Of a stretch of 64,000 bases of DNA, positions 53,603 through 62,752 are shown piece after piece (position 1 is the first letter of the stretch; the number at the start of each line of letters is the position of its first letter). Both the position numbers and the translations under genes were made by a program. Under the pieces are notes generated by a model. It did no database searches and was not told the DNA's origin. It worked only from the letters and a program-made list of their open reading frames with translations. Source of the stretch: Bacillus massilinigeriensis. GTDB taxonomy: Bacteria; Bacillota; Bacilli; Bacillales; Cytobacillaceae. Location of the stretch: positions 2,071,261 through 2,135,260 of the forward strand of contig NZ_LT630337.1 of NCBI RefSeq assembly GCF_900117315.1, in the 5' to 3' direction.

Positions 53603-54850
53603 TTATTCATTTTTAGCCCCTTCTTTTGTAAAAAAAACCTGTACAATCGAGTTTTGAGAATCACCCTTTTTTAGGTTCAATAGATTATTCAATCTCTCAG
53701 AGCTCAAAATCATTGCTAGAGCATAAAGAGCAATAAAGAACGGGAAGATTTCAATTGTTATTTTGGATGCCAAATACCCAAGAAATAGAGGCATAAACGT
53801 GCTACCTGTGTATGCTACAGCCATTTGATAGCCCATAATGGTTTGAGATTCTACCTTACCAAATCTAGTTGGTGTTTCATGCAACATAGATGGAAAAATT
53901 GGAGCCAATCCTAATCCAATCAGGATAAAACCAATAAGGGAAAAACTTGATGGCAATGGTAAAAATAATAAGATTGTGCCGGCTAATGCAGTAACTTGCC
54001 CAATTCGAATAATTATACGATTGCTAACCCTTAAGGTAATAAAGCCAGTTAGTAATCTCCCAATGGTAATACCGGCATAATAAAGGGATACCCACCTGGC
54101 AGCTACACTCGTGGATAACCCCTTATTATTAATTAGAAAGCTACTTCCCCAAAGACCCATAGTTGCTTCAGCAGCACAATAAAAGAAGAAGGATATGAGG
54201 GCAAGCTTCACTCCCCTAATTTGCAAGGGCTTCGTCTTTTGAGTATTTTCATTCCTCATTTCACTTTTTGATTGTTCTATTTCATTTTTAGAATTGTTGC
54301 TTTCGTTTCTTTTCCATAAAGGTAATGTTAAGAATAAAACAATAACTAATGCGAATTGGATACCAGCAATGGTAAAATATCCATTTCTCCAAGAGCTTTC
54401 TCCTGAAATATACTGGGCCATGATGATTGGCCCAAGAGTGGCGCCTATTCCCCAGAAACAATGTAACCAGCTCATATGATGTGCTTTATAATGTGTTGCG
54501 ACATAATTGTTTAGCCCTGCATCAATCGCCCCGGCCCCTAATCCAAGCGGAATCGCACAGATGACTATCCAAATAACAGATGGAGCAAAATTAAAACCTA
54601 ATAGAGCGATAGCAGTCATCAAGGTACTAACAAAGGCGACCTTTCCCGTTCCAAATCTTTTAAGAACCTTTCCACTTACTAAACTAGAGATGATGGTTCC
54701 AATTGAAATTGTCATTGAGAACAAACCCGCCATCTCCAACGGAGCTCCATAATCTGATTTCATCACCGGCCATGCCACTCCTAGTAAAGAATCAGGTAAT
54801 CCTAAGCTGATAAAAGCCAAATAGATAATTACTAAAAAGAATGTTGCCAT
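53603..54850 (-). CDS. MFS transporter (FucP/YfkF-like)
   Basis: 415 aa, twelve membrane segments with an insert of charged residues in the central loop (about 187-215, NESNNSKNEIEQSKSEMRNE). SLGLPDSLLGVAWP (about 16-29) and AGAIDAGLNNYVATHY (about 112-127) are typical of MFS branches related to fucose/glucose permeases. Second gene of the ROK-MFS-HAD unit; likely sugar uptake. Confidence 0.85.
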   Translation of the reverse strand: MATFFLVIIYLAFISLGLPDSLLGVAWPVMKSDYGAPLEMAGLFSMTISIGTIISSLVSGKVLKRFGTGKVAFVSTLMTAIALLGFNFAPSVIWIVICAIPLGLGAGAIDAGLNNYVATHYKAHHMSWLHCFWGIGATLGPIIMAQYISGESSWRNGYFTIAGIQFALVIVLFLTLPLWKRNESNNSKNEIEQSKSEMRNENTQKTKPLQIRGVKLALISFFFYCAAEATMGLWGSSFLINNKGLSTSVAARWVSLYYAGITIGRLLTGFITLRVSNRIIIRIGQVTALAGTILLFLPLPSSFSLIGFILIGLGLAPIFPSMLHETPTRFGKVESQTIMGYQMAVAYTGSTFMPLFLGYLASKITIEIFPFFIALYALAMILSSERLNNLLNLKKGDSQNSIVQVFFTKEGAKNE

Positions 54851-54901
54851 ATTCGAACCCGCCTTAATCTAATTTTTTAGTATTCTATTATTGATGTTAT
54901 T

Positions 54902-55936
54902 TCACCTGTTAGACCTTGAAACCATGAGTTCTTGCCCCAGGCTTAGTAAGCCATTTAAATAATCTTGCTTCCAATCACTCATGGTAAACTCTGGAAGGTG
55001 CTCTGAAGGTACATAGGTAGAGCTGGTCGAAACAATTCGCTCAATAATTGATAAGTCCACCTCATCCTTGGAAAAAATAATGGTATGTGGATTAATGATG
55101 GATACAAAGGTTGCGACTAGCCGGCTTATCGCATCGATTTCTCTGTCCTCTTTTATCATGGTTCCCTTTTTACCACTATTTTTTAAAAAAGCCTGGTGAA
55201 AATTAGAATGATCATATTGAGGGACGAAAGAGATTTCACCGGAAAATGAAGTACTTCCACGTACGACATTTCCATTAATGATCATTCCAGCACCTGGTCC
55301 ATTTTGTCCAGAATACAAATAGACAAGAGATGGATTGTCATTTTTCCTATGATTATTGTGATAACCAAGAACGGCAGCGTTCATATCATTTTCCACGACG
55401 ACAGGGATTGAAAATAGTCCCTCCAAATATCCTTTTAAATCGAAGTGATGAAATTGCTCATAGCCCGGAATATAAAAAATTCGACCATGATTAACGGAAC
55501 CCGGTACACCAATGGCAATTGAACTGATTTTCGGATATTTTTCAAGGACCCCTTCAATACATTTGGTTAAAAGACCTAAATCATCGCTGACCAGTACACT
55601 TTCCGTTCTTTCTTGCTCCTTCACTTCTCCTAAGCAATTAAATATGATGTAATTTGTTTCCGACTTCTCTAAGAAAATGGCCAAACCCAACATATGCTCA
55701 GGATTGTATGTATAACGTTTTGCCCTTCTTCCTCCACTTGAATCATCAAGACCAACTAACAATAGTTCCCCGTCTTTTTCCATCTGTGTAAGGAACTTAC
55801 TGATTGTTGGAAAACTTATTCCTAGTTTTTCACATAGTTCAACCTTTGTTGCACTTCCAAGTTCTAGAAGAGTTGTGCGAATGCCACGAAGGATAACATT
55901 CCTCATTGATTTTGGAGTCGCAATAAGCTTACTCAT
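54902..55936 (-). CDS. ROK-family transcriptional repressor
   Basis: 344 aa from ATG 55936, 8 nt after AGGGTGG; longer frame to 55972 lacks a site. N-terminal winged HTH (ATKVELCEKLGISFPTISKFLTQM, about 31-54) and a ROK/ASKHA domain (about 85-340) with VENDMNAAVLGY and GPGAGMIINGNVVRG. The usual ROK zinc-cysteine cluster is not obvious. XylR/NagC-like repressor, sugar as probable ligand. A perfect dyad at 55960-55983 precedes it. Confidence 0.87.
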   Translation of the reverse strand: MSKLIATPKSMRNVILRGIRTTLLELGSATKVELCEKLGISFPTISKFLTQMEKDGELLLVGLDDSSGGRRAKRYTYNPEHMLGLAIFLEKSETNYIIFNCLGEVKEQERTESVLVSDDLGLLTKCIEGVLEKYPKISSIAIGVPGSVNHGRIFYIPGYEQFHHFDLKGYLEGLFSIPVVVENDMNAAVLGYHNNHRKNDNPSLVYLYSGQNGPGAGMIINGNVVRGSTSFSGEISFVPQYDHSNFHQAFLKNSGKKGTMIKEDREIDAISRLVATFVSIINPHTIIFSKDEVDLSIIERIVSTSSTYVPSEHLPEFTMSDWKQDYLNGLLSLGQELMVSRSNR

Positions 55937-55959
55937 CAATATCACCACCCTAATTCCGG

Positions 55960-55983
55960 ACTTATTAAACATCTTTAATAAGT
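55960..55983. promoter_or_regulatory. ROK operator candidate
   Basis: Perfect 10-bp inverted repeat ACTTATTAAA-catc-TTTAATAAGT, 24 bp upstream of the ROK start. Position fits autoregulation. Function inferred. Confidence 0.5.
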
Positions 55984-56121
55984 GAATGTTAAAAATATAA
56001 CATATTGGATTAATGGATTCAAAGAATATCTTAGGAATATATTTTTATCTTTGCTTTTTTGAATGAATTGCCATTTTAAATGTATATCCCAAATGCCAAT
56101 AAATTTCAAATGTTCATGGAA

Positions 56122-56150
56122 AAGAGCGTCCATCCCAGACAGACGCTCTT
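56122..56150 (-). terminator. Terminator of acyl-CoA synthetase gene
   Basis: Stem AAGAGCGTC / GACGCTCTT (56122-56130 with 56142-56150), right after the stop at 56166. Confidence 0.8.
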
Positions 56151-56165
56151 ATTATAGAAATATTG

Positions 56166-57746
56166 TTATCTCAATGGATTTTCAAAATAACCATTCCGTA
56201 GGTCAACCCTTTTAATTTTCCCAGAATCTGTTTTGGGTAGTGATTTGATAAATTGAATGATTCTTGGGTATTTATAAGGCGCGGTTAATCTTTTTACAAA
56301 CTGTTGGAGCTCTTTTACTAAGTGCTCACTCTCGGCAATTCCCTCTTTTAAAACAACAAATGCCTTTACAAGATTTCCTCTGACCGAGTCCGGATGAGCA
56401 ACAACCGCACACTCTTTGACAGCCTCGTGTTTCATTAATGTATCCTCTACTTCAAACGGTCCAATCGTATAACCAGAGCTAATGATGACATCATCGTTCC
56501 TGCCTTGGAACCAAAAATAATGGTCTTTATCCTTAGAAGCTCTATCACCAGTCAAATAATAGTTTCCTCGATATGCCTCTTTTGTCTTTTCCTCATTTTT
56601 GTAATAATGGCTAAATAAAGCAGGGAAGTCCTTTCTGATAGCGATGGTACCAACCTCATTACTAGGAACAGGTCTTCCGTTATTATCCACAATTTCGAGA
56701 TAATCCTTTAGCAAGGGCTGCCCCATGGATCCTATTTTTTCAGGCTTTACATTTAAATTTGCAATAAGGAGGGTACTTTCAGTCTGACCATAACCATCAC
56801 GGATTTGGATTCCAAAATTCTTTTGAAAGATGTCGATTACTTCTCGATTTAATGCTTCTCCAGCAGAGACTGCTGTATGCAAATGAGACAGATTAAAGGT
56901 ATTTATATCCTCCATTTTCGCCATCATCCTGTATTCCGTTGGGGTGCAGCATAACACATTTATTTTATAACCCTGAAGTCGTTGTAAATACTGATGGGGA
57001 CTGAACTTTTTGTTACATACAAAACCTGTCGCCCCAGAACCAAGGATGGATAGAAATGGGCTCCATACCCACTTTTGCCAGCCTGGGGCTGCAGTTGCCC
57101 ACACAATATCATTTTGGCCAATATTCAACCATTTAGAAGCAGCAGTCCTTAAGTGAGCATACCCCCAGCCGTGACTATGCACCACTCCTTTGGGCATACC
57201 TGTGGTTCCAGAGGTGTATGCAAGAAAGGCATAATCCTCACTGGAAGTATCAACTGTAGTATAAGTTTCTAACTCACTAGCCATAAGATCTTCCATTGAA
57301 TGCCAGCCTGGTACCTTTTGTCCAAAAGCTATCCTATATTGTAAATGCGGTGTTTCTTCTTTAATTAGGTCAAACTCAGTAACCAATGGATGGTAAGCAA
57401 TTATTGCCTTTGCCTCTGAATGGTTTAGTCGATAGCTTAAATCCTTCGCTCGCTGCATTTCAGAAGTTGGGCTAATGACCAATCCAGCCTTTAAACATGC
57501 TAAGTAAATATAATAGGATTCAATTAGACGAGTCGTCATAACAACGACCCGATCTCCTTTTTTTAATCCTAAGCCGGTTAATCCATTGGCGAGTTGGTTT
57601 GCTTTTTTTATTAAACTAGAATAGGTAATGGTTTTCACTTCACCTAACTCATCTTCGAAAATTAAAGCTGTCTTTTCTGTGAAATGCTGATCAATCTCGT
57701 TTGCAATATTATAATGTTCTGGTGCAATTAACATCTTTAAATTCAA
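56166..57746 (-). CDS. Acyl/acetyl-CoA synthetase, AMP-forming (YtcI-like)
   Basis: 526 aa ANL-superfamily ligase. P-loop YTSGTTGMPKGVVHSH (about 180-195), DGYGQTE (about 310-316), YLTGDRASKD (hinge region Asp, about 395-404), GRNDDVIISSGYTIGPFEVE (core hinge, about 411-430) and the acyl-adenylate Lys in KTDSGKIKR. It joins a short or medium acyl acid to CoA. Starts at TTG 57746 after GAGGATG. Monocistronic; substrate unresolved. Confidence 0.88.
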   Translation of the reverse strand: MNLKMLIAPEHYNIANEIDQHFTEKTALIFEDELGEVKTITYSSLIKKANQLANGLTGLGLKKGDRVVVMTTRLIESYYIYLACLKAGLVISPTSEMQRAKDLSYRLNHSEAKAIIAYHPLVTEFDLIKEETPHLQYRIAFGQKVPGWHSMEDLMASELETYTTVDTSSEDYAFLAYTSGTTGMPKGVVHSHGWGYAHLRTAASKWLNIGQNDIVWATAAPGWQKWVWSPFLSILGSGATGFVCNKKFSPHQYLQRLQGYKINVLCCTPTEYRMMAKMEDINTFNLSHLHTAVSAGEALNREVIDIFQKNFGIQIRDGYGQTESTLLIANLNVKPEKIGSMGQPLLKDYLEIVDNNGRPVPSNEVGTIAIRKDFPALFSHYYKNEEKTKEAYRGNYYLTGDRASKDKDHYFWFQGRNDDVIISSGYTIGPFEVEDTLMKHEAVKECAVVAHPDSVRGNLVKAFVVLKEGIAESEHLVKELQQFVKRLTAPYKYPRIIQFIKSLPKTDSGKIKRVDLRNGYFENPLR

Positions 57747-57983
57747 GGTACGTCATCCTCTTTTTAAATTATTCTGAATGGTTAATTCAAGAACTCCTTT
57801 AATCACCAATAAAATTAACCTTATATCACATTATAACATCTAGTTTTATTACTTGGTACTATATTTATTAAACAATATGCATCTAGTCATTTTTTAAAAA
57901 AGTACCTTAGCGTTTTTCCTTATGTTTTCAATGATTTTGCGCATAATAAAAGCAAAGTTTTAGAAAGCGAGATGAAATAAATT

Positions 57984-58139
57984 ATGTCTAAACAAGGAAT
58001 CCAAAACAACAATCAAACAAGAGAGCAAATCGAAAAACATGATAAAAGGAATGATGTTGAATTAGGAACAGACTACCAAATGGGAAACTCAAAATCACAA
58101 AGTCAGAAAAAAAGTGGACGCCAGATCAATAAAAAATAA
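57984..58139 (+). CDS. Small hydrophilic protein, possibly spore-associated
   Basis: 51 aa, Gln/Asn/Lys-rich, without aromatic core or cysteines; contains DVELGTDYQMGN. It resembles small acid-soluble type proteins in size and composition but not in a family motif. Weak ribosome site; a strong terminator directly after the stop supports it as a real transcript. Confidence 0.55.
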   Translation: MSKQGIQNNNQTREQIEKHDKRNDVELGTDYQMGNSKSQSQKKSGRQINKK

Positions 58140-58164
58140 CCTCAAAAATGAGGTTATTTTTTAT
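58135..58164 (+). terminator. Terminator after small hydrophilic protein gene
   Basis: Stem AATAACCTCA / TGAGGTTATT (58135-58144 with 58149-58158) followed by TTTT. Confidence 0.8.
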
Positions 58165-58191
58165 TTGCACCCAATTATATGGTGGCAGTGA

Positions 58192-58677
58192 TTAAATGAA
58201 GACATCTATAAAAAAGACTACAACCATAATTAGCTGGATAACGCCTTTTGCAAAGGTACCACTTAAAAAGGCAATTAAGGTAGCAAACGCAACTTTTAAA
58301 GCTTCCTTGATTGCTTTCTTTTGAACCATTTCTGTGATTAATACAAGAACAAATGGAATGATGATGACGCCAAAAGGCGGAATCACAAAGCTTCCAACAA
58401 TTAACCCAATTGTTGCTGCTCTTGTTCCCCATTTAGAGCCACCCGCTTTATCCACAAAATGAAGATTTGCTAAATAATCAGCTAAAAACAACAGAATTGT
58501 TAATAAAAGAAGCATAGTAAACGAAATCCATGACAGCTCATTTGAATTTATTCCAAAATGATATAATACAACCCCACCCCAAATGATTAGCACAGACGGA
58601 ACAATTGGGTATATCAATCCTACAAAACTAAAGATAAAACAAGCGATAATAATGATCCAAAATAATAGGTTAAGTAT
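58192..58677 (-). CDS. DUF456 family membrane protein with non-standard start
   Basis: 161 aa if started at ATA 58677. Four to five membrane segments; the pattern FVGLIYPIVPSVLIIWGG and GGSKWGTRAATIGLIVGSFVIPPFG (key KWGTRAATIG, about 82-91) is the DUF456/YqgC signature. The first normal start is TTG 58617, which would cut off the first membrane helix; upstream in frame only ATA follows AAAAGGAG at the right distance. Either a rare or mutated start codon. Function unknown. Confidence 0.75.
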   Translation of the reverse strand: MLNLLFWIIIIACFIFSFVGLIYPIVPSVLIIWGGVVLYHFGINSNELSWISFTMLLLLTILLFLADYLANLHFVDKAGGSKWGTRAATIGLIVGSFVIPPFGVIIIPFVLVLITEMVQKKAIKEALKVAFATLIAFLSGTFAKGVIQLIMVVVFFIDVFI

Positions 58678-58734
58678 CGTTAACGTCTCCTTTTGTGATG
58701 TTACCTTTATGTAAATTCATTTTATTAAATAACC

Positions 58735-58956
58735 TTATTTCAAGTAAATCTGAAAAGAGACTTTATTGTTCCTAAAAGACCATACTGTATTTTCTATTTT
58801 CAGGTTTTGACTAAAGCTTTCAATCCATACCTGTTTTGTGTTTAATATTGCGGCCAATTGTGCTGTATTTACTGTAACCTCTTCGACTTGCTCCTCTTTT
58901 GGAAATACAAATACACATGTACAAACTCTCCTTGCTCTAACCCGACATTCATTCAT
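58735..58956 (-). CDS. Small protein of unknown function
   Basis: 73 aa; N-terminal Arg/Cys-rich segment (RVRARRVCTCVFVF), then helix and beta pattern with VWIESFSQNLKIENTVW. AGAGGGGAG before the ATG supports translation. No family recognised. Confidence 0.5.
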   Translation of the reverse strand: MNECRVRARRVCTCVFVFPKEEQVEEVTVNTAQLAAILNTKQVWIESFSQNLKIENTVWSFRNNKVSFQIYLK

Positions 58957-59259
58957 ATCTCCCCTCTTTTCTTCTGATAGGATTACATACGAATTACTTC
59001 AAAAAATGTTTCAATCTGCAATTTACTAAATAAAATTTGTCAAATCGTACCTTGAATATACAGAAAAAGCAAAATTCTTAATATTTTACAACTTTGGTAA
59101 AGGGCTATTTTTTATTGGAAAAATGTTATTTATATCACAACCTTTTTTTACTTTCAAATGTACAATTTTTATGATTCATACGATTAACAAGAGCAGAGTT
59201 GAGCTCTCGAAAGTCAAAAATTGCATCAAGTTTTCTACAATTATGTAGGAGGTTATTTT
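58957..59259. other. Gene-free stretch
   Basis: About 300 bp of AT-rich DNA separating divergent small genes. A plausible upstream region for the gene at 59260; no other feature seen. Confidence 0.4.
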
Positions 59260-59577
59260 GTGTTAAAGCTTTTAGTTGTTGTTTTATTTATTATTACTTT
59301 TATCTTGATGGGAATCTTCATTGATGGACTGATGGAGCTACATAAAAAGGAAAAAGAAAATCTAAAGAATTTAATTAGAGAAGGCATAGAAGGTTACTTG
59401 GACCAAACCTTTGGCTATAGAGCCGCAAAGATTTTTAAGACAATACTGGATTCTGAAGGTAATATGATATATTTGGTTTATCTGTCACAGTTCGAATGGT
59501 TCAAGTCCGCAAAATATCAGTGGTATGAAGTATATGTCAATAATGATGGTTTTCATCATGTCAAAGTTCAAGGATGA
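59260..59577 (+). CDS. Small membrane-anchored protein
   Basis: 105 aa from GTG 59260, 7 nt after TAGGAGG; a TTG at 59221 in frame lacks a site. N-terminal membrane anchor (about 3-22), a charged helix (about 27-45) and a C-terminal alpha/beta part with AAKIFKTILDSEG. Unknown function; terminator at 59597-59615. Confidence 0.6.
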   Translation: MLKLLVVVLFIITFILMGIFIDGLMELHKKEKENLKNLIREGIEGYLDQTFGYRAAKIFKTILDSEGNMIYLVYLSQFEWFKSAKYQWYEVYVNNDGFHHVKVQG

Positions 59578-59596
59578 GCTTTACAACAATTAATGG

Positions 59597-59615
59597 CACC
59601 CCTATGCATGGGGTG
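59597..59615 (+). terminator. Terminator after small membrane protein gene
   Basis: Stem CACCCC / GGGGTG (59597-59602 with 59610-59615) followed by TTCTTTTATTT. Confidence 0.7.
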
Positions 59616-59664
59616 TTCTTTTATTTACGGAATCTCAAATATAATAGTTTTGATTATTTCTATG

Positions 59665-59750
59665 ATGAAAGACGCTTTGCTTGTTATCCAACCGGGATTC
59701 GTCCTTCATAACCCTTACGAAAGACACTTTTCCTTTTTTCCAACCGCTAT
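59665..59750. repeat. Dispersed palindromic repeat, second locus
   Basis: Contains TGAAAGACGCTTT, then GTCCTTCATAACC and GAAAGACACTTTT, the same unit family as at 19594-19750. Non-coding REP-like sequence. Confidence 0.45.
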
Positions 59751-59862
59751 TAATCGTTAGCTCCCATCTATTTAGAAAAGTTGCTTGTCCTAGGTTAATA
59801 AACTAAACATGTCCCTTATCTCTGAATAAACTGAAAACAAAAGGTAAAGGAGATGATATTGG

Positions 59863-60417
59863 ATGGAAAGAAGAGAATTTTGGGATCAGTTATTGTTGAA
59901 TTCAAATCGGGATAATCGTGATTTAAGAGATGAGTTTGATAAAAAAGACGAATCCCCTTCAGAATTTCATGGGAATATGACAAGAAAGAGTAGTAAAAAA
60001 GAATCACGTCATGGTGATAGAAGGAGGGAAATTTCAACCTGTCAACAGCTTGCTGATATTATTGGTGGCGAGGTCATCACTGCAGCTCCTGTTTGCGTCG
60101 TTCAACGTCTTAGAAATATCAATGCAACGATTTTAGGCCGTCGCACCCAATCCCCATTAGCCCTTCCCTTCGCGCTTTCCTTTGAAAACAATCGAAAAGG
60201 TGAAACCCTAAATTTAGGTGAAACTGTGATTCTTCAAAAAGAGATTAATCCATTTTTAACTGAATTAAGGAGACGAGGATTAATTGTTACTGCTGTTCAT
60301 AACCATTGGCTTTTTGATGAACCACGATTAATGTACATGCACTGGGAAAATGTTGGGGATCCATTTGAATTTGCAAGGAATAGCTTTGAAGCTGCTAGAA
60401 GAGTTGGACTTTTTTAA
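59863..60417 (+). CDS. DUF1259 domain protein
   Basis: 184 aa, cytoplasmic. Charged N-terminus (1-55), then a DUF1259 domain: CQQLADIIGGEVITAAPVCVV (about 62-82), EVILQKEINPFLTELRRRG-like piece (GETVILQKEINPF, about 121-133) and TAVHNHWLFDEPRLMYMHW (about 145-163), whose His pair suggests metal binding. Related to LpqO/LppY proteins. Function unknown. AAAGGAG before the ATG; terminator at 60445-60474. Confidence 0.8.
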   Translation: MERREFWDQLLLNSNRDNRDLRDEFDKKDESPSEFHGNMTRKSSKKESRHGDRRREISTCQQLADIIGGEVITAAPVCVVQRLRNINATILGRRTQSPLALPFALSFENNRKGETLNLGETVILQKEINPFLTELRRRGLIVTAVHNHWLFDEPRLMYMHWENVGDPFEFARNSFEAARRVGLF

Positions 60418-60444
60418 AGGAAGTGCATTTTTAATAATAGCTAA

Positions 60445-60474
60445 AAACCCATTTTGACTAATCAAAATGGGTTT
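60445..60474. terminator. Terminator between DUF1259 and GNAT genes
   Basis: Perfect stem AAACCCATTTTGA / TCAAAATGGGTTT (60445-60457 with 60462-60474), between convergent genes. Confidence 0.8.
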
Positions 60475-60488
60475 AAATCTTTTCTACT

Positions 60489-61034
60489 CTATTCAATAAA
60501 TCTCCCCATAACAATGGTATTATAGTAATTTCCGTCTGACAGAACTCTGTCGTTTTTTAATAAACCTTCTGTTACGAATCCATGCTTTTTATATAAGTTT
60601 ATCGCAGATTCATTTGTTTCTAATGCATATAATATCATTTTTCTTATTCCGTTTGAATCCGCCCAGGATATGGATTCTTTTAAAAGATTTTTCCCGATCC
60701 CTAATCCCTGGAATTCCTTTAATATACATACACCAAACTCAATTTTATGAGAGAACCTTTTTAAATATACTCCCTCACATCTTGAAAAACCAACGAGACG
60801 ATTATCAGTTTCAGCTACTAAAAAAAGGTTTCTTGGAAGTTAGGTGTCCGACTTTATTAAATGCTTGAAGCCTTCGGTATCAATAAAGGCCTCCCCTCTT
60901 TCTCTGTCCATATTTTCGGTTTCGCCATCAATCGTTAATCTTAATTCTGATAATTCTTTTGCATCAGTCTCATTGGCAGATCTAATAGTATATTTTAAAC
61001 CATTAACAAAAAATTCCTTTTTATTAAATATCAT
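60489..61034 (-). pseudogene. GNAT-family N-acetyltransferase with in-frame stop
   Basis: One frame of 181 codons encodes a full GNAT protein, but codon 65 (60840-60842) is TAA. Before it: YTIRSANETDAKELSELR (start of fold). After it: LVAETDNRLVGFSRCEG, the acetyl-CoA motif FQGLGIGKNLL and NLYKKHGFVTEG, ending at TAG 60489-60491. No frameshift is needed, so one base change (or read error, or a rare suppressed stop) explains it. Substrate unknown. Confidence 0.85.
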
Positions 61035-61144
61035 CTTTTTCTCTGTCCCTCTTCATTGTTTACTTATTGCAATAACAGAAAGTAGAAATTCCCTGTCATT
61101 TGTCCATTAAATTCAGCCATCCTATGTAATGGAGGTGAAAAATC

Positions 61145-61294
61145 ATGGCGAAAAGAAATGCAGTGACCTATACAGGTAGAGTTTTAGATCAAAGAAACGA
61201 CCTTACTGCATCTGATAATCCCGGTGAAAAGTCAAAACTCGATCTTCCTAAACATGTACCAATACAAGATCAAAGCCCTAAACAAGTTCATTAA
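61145..61294 (+). CDS. Small hydrophilic protein
   Basis: 49 aa, charged and disordered-looking (AKRNAVTYTGRVLDQRND and DLPKHVPIQDQSPKQVH ends). ATGGAGGTG lies 8 nt before the ATG. Possibly a small spore or stress protein by size and composition; no family recognised. Confidence 0.55.
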   Translation: MAKRNAVTYTGRVLDQRNDLTASDNPGEKSKLDLPKHVPIQDQSPKQVH

Positions 61295-61514
61295 GGTTTT
61301 TATTAAATTTAGTTCTATAAATTTGTGCTGCTTAGAAGGTAGCCCTTATATAAAAGCAACCCTTGGATTTTTTAAAAAAGGAAAATAGAAAATCCAAGGC
61401 TCATCAACATGGTGATAAATTCAACAAAAGGAAAGAGGGATTTTACTTGGATAGCAAATAATTCCCCTAAAATTAATATTTTTTCAAGTACTAGTCCTCT
61501 CAAATTACAAATAC

Positions 61515-61823
61515 TTAATTAGCATCAGTTGGTTTTGCATAAAAACTTTTGTAAATTATCCAATTGATTAGATTGATTCCGATAATGATAAAAAATAAAA
61601 AGGTGGAAAGAGTATCTCCATTCTTATTTTGTTCATCTGCTATGTATCCAATAATAATTAATATAATACTGGATACTAATATTGAAATAATTGAAATAAA
61701 GCCAACTGTGAATCCATTGACGATTGTTTTAAATTTTTTTGGTGCTAATAAAACAATGGACATAACTAATAGACTGATAATAAAAATGATAAGAATAAAT
61801 CTTATTAATTGGTAGATTTCCAT
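61515..61823 (-). CDS. Small membrane protein, unknown function
   Basis: 102 aa, three membrane segments (about 8-27, 38-61, 76-92), Ile-rich. AGAGAGG is 12 nt before the ATG. No family recognised; monocistronic. Confidence 0.5.
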   Translation of the reverse strand: MEIYQLIRFILIIFIISLLVMSIVLLAPKKFKTIVNGFTVGFISIISILVSSIILIIIGYIADEQNKNGDTLSTFLFFIIIGINLINWIIYKSFYAKPTDAN

Positions 61824-62110
61824 TCCCCTAGTATTCCTCTCTTTCTAATTATATGACCACAATTTTCTTCAATAATAATCCAAAAATCTATCGGTTTCTA
61901 TTTCATCCCTTATTGAAATTAATCCTTTTTTAATAAAGATATTTTCCTACTACATTTTACCATATGATACTCTTCAAGGAATCTTCACTTGTTTATGGTT
62001 TACAAAAAAATCTATCATTTTCATGATAGATTTTATAAGAGCTATTAAAATAAATGTTGTTTGATAAATCGGTTTAGCAAGTCGGAGTTATGTTTACAAG
62101 TATTAATATA

Positions 62111-62689
62111 TTAAACGTTTTTTGATTTAATCATATTCATTGGATCCGAGTTTTTCACTTTTCTATTTTCACCTATCAATAAAAGACATGTGCAAAAATA
62201 GATAGCACTTAAGACAAAAGGTAAAATCACATAAATTTTTTCCATTGCAATCAATCCTATAATTGAGGTAACCACTATCACTGCAATGGATTGAAAAATG
62301 TAGGCCTTGCTTTTATATATCGTAGCAAAGGGGAGGAAATGAGCTCCTGTTAATACGGCAATAAAGAATGGTAGCCATTGGATATGTTCTACATAAATAA
62401 GAATTAGTACAGGAGAAAAAAGAATTTGCATCCCACCCAATACTCCACCAATCGGGGCTAAAGGATTGTCATTTGCCATAAGATCCATTTTCAACAGTTT
62501 TGATACCATTATTCCCATTGGGAAGATCATTCCAGCACCTATAAAGTATATCAGCCCTAATAATTTGATGTCCATTTCAATAAAACTCAAAACACCCAAA
62601 ATCAGCCAATAGCATACCCCAACATAAATCATGGAAATTCCTTTTTTTGTTCTAATGATTAAATCATCTCTTACATTATTAATACTCAA
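62111..62689 (-). CDS. Integral membrane protein (DUF7010-like)
   Basis: 192 aa, about six membrane segments from residue 20 to 175. Starts with TTG 62689, 10 nt after GGAGG. LMANDNPLAPIGGVLGGMQILF (key NPLAPIGG, about 75-82) and ISMIYVGVCYWLILG recall a family I know as DUF7010, with moderate certainty. Function unknown. Lies after the pentapeptide gene across a long hairpin. Confidence 0.62.
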   Translation of the reverse strand: MSINNVRDDLIIRTKKGISMIYVGVCYWLILGVLSFIEMDIKLLGLIYFIGAGMIFPMGIMVSKLLKMDLMANDNPLAPIGGVLGGMQILFSPVLILIYVEHIQWLPFFIAVLTGAHFLPFATIYKSKAYIFQSIAVIVVTSIIGLIAMEKIYVILPFVLSAIYFCTCLLLIGENRKVKNSDPMNMIKSKNV

Positions 62690-62709
62690 TTTTGTAATTC
62701 CTCCAATTC

Positions 62710-62752
62710 AGGTGCCAGGCACCATCCAAATATTGGATGGTGCCTGGCACCT
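62710..62752. repeat. Perfect 20-bp-arm hairpin, GGTGCCAGGCACC repeat type
   Basis: Arms 62710-62729 and 62733-62752 are exact reverse complements around a 3-nt loop. Contains GGTGCCAGGCACC, itself a palindrome, a sequence I know as recurrent in Bacillus genomes. It abuts the pentapeptide gene stop codon on the minus strand and could act as its terminator. Confidence 0.8.

Noticed and set aside
58175-58432. Cys/Ser-rich 85-aa minus-strand frame
   Set aside because: Shadow of the DUF456 gene in another frame; composition is not protein-like.
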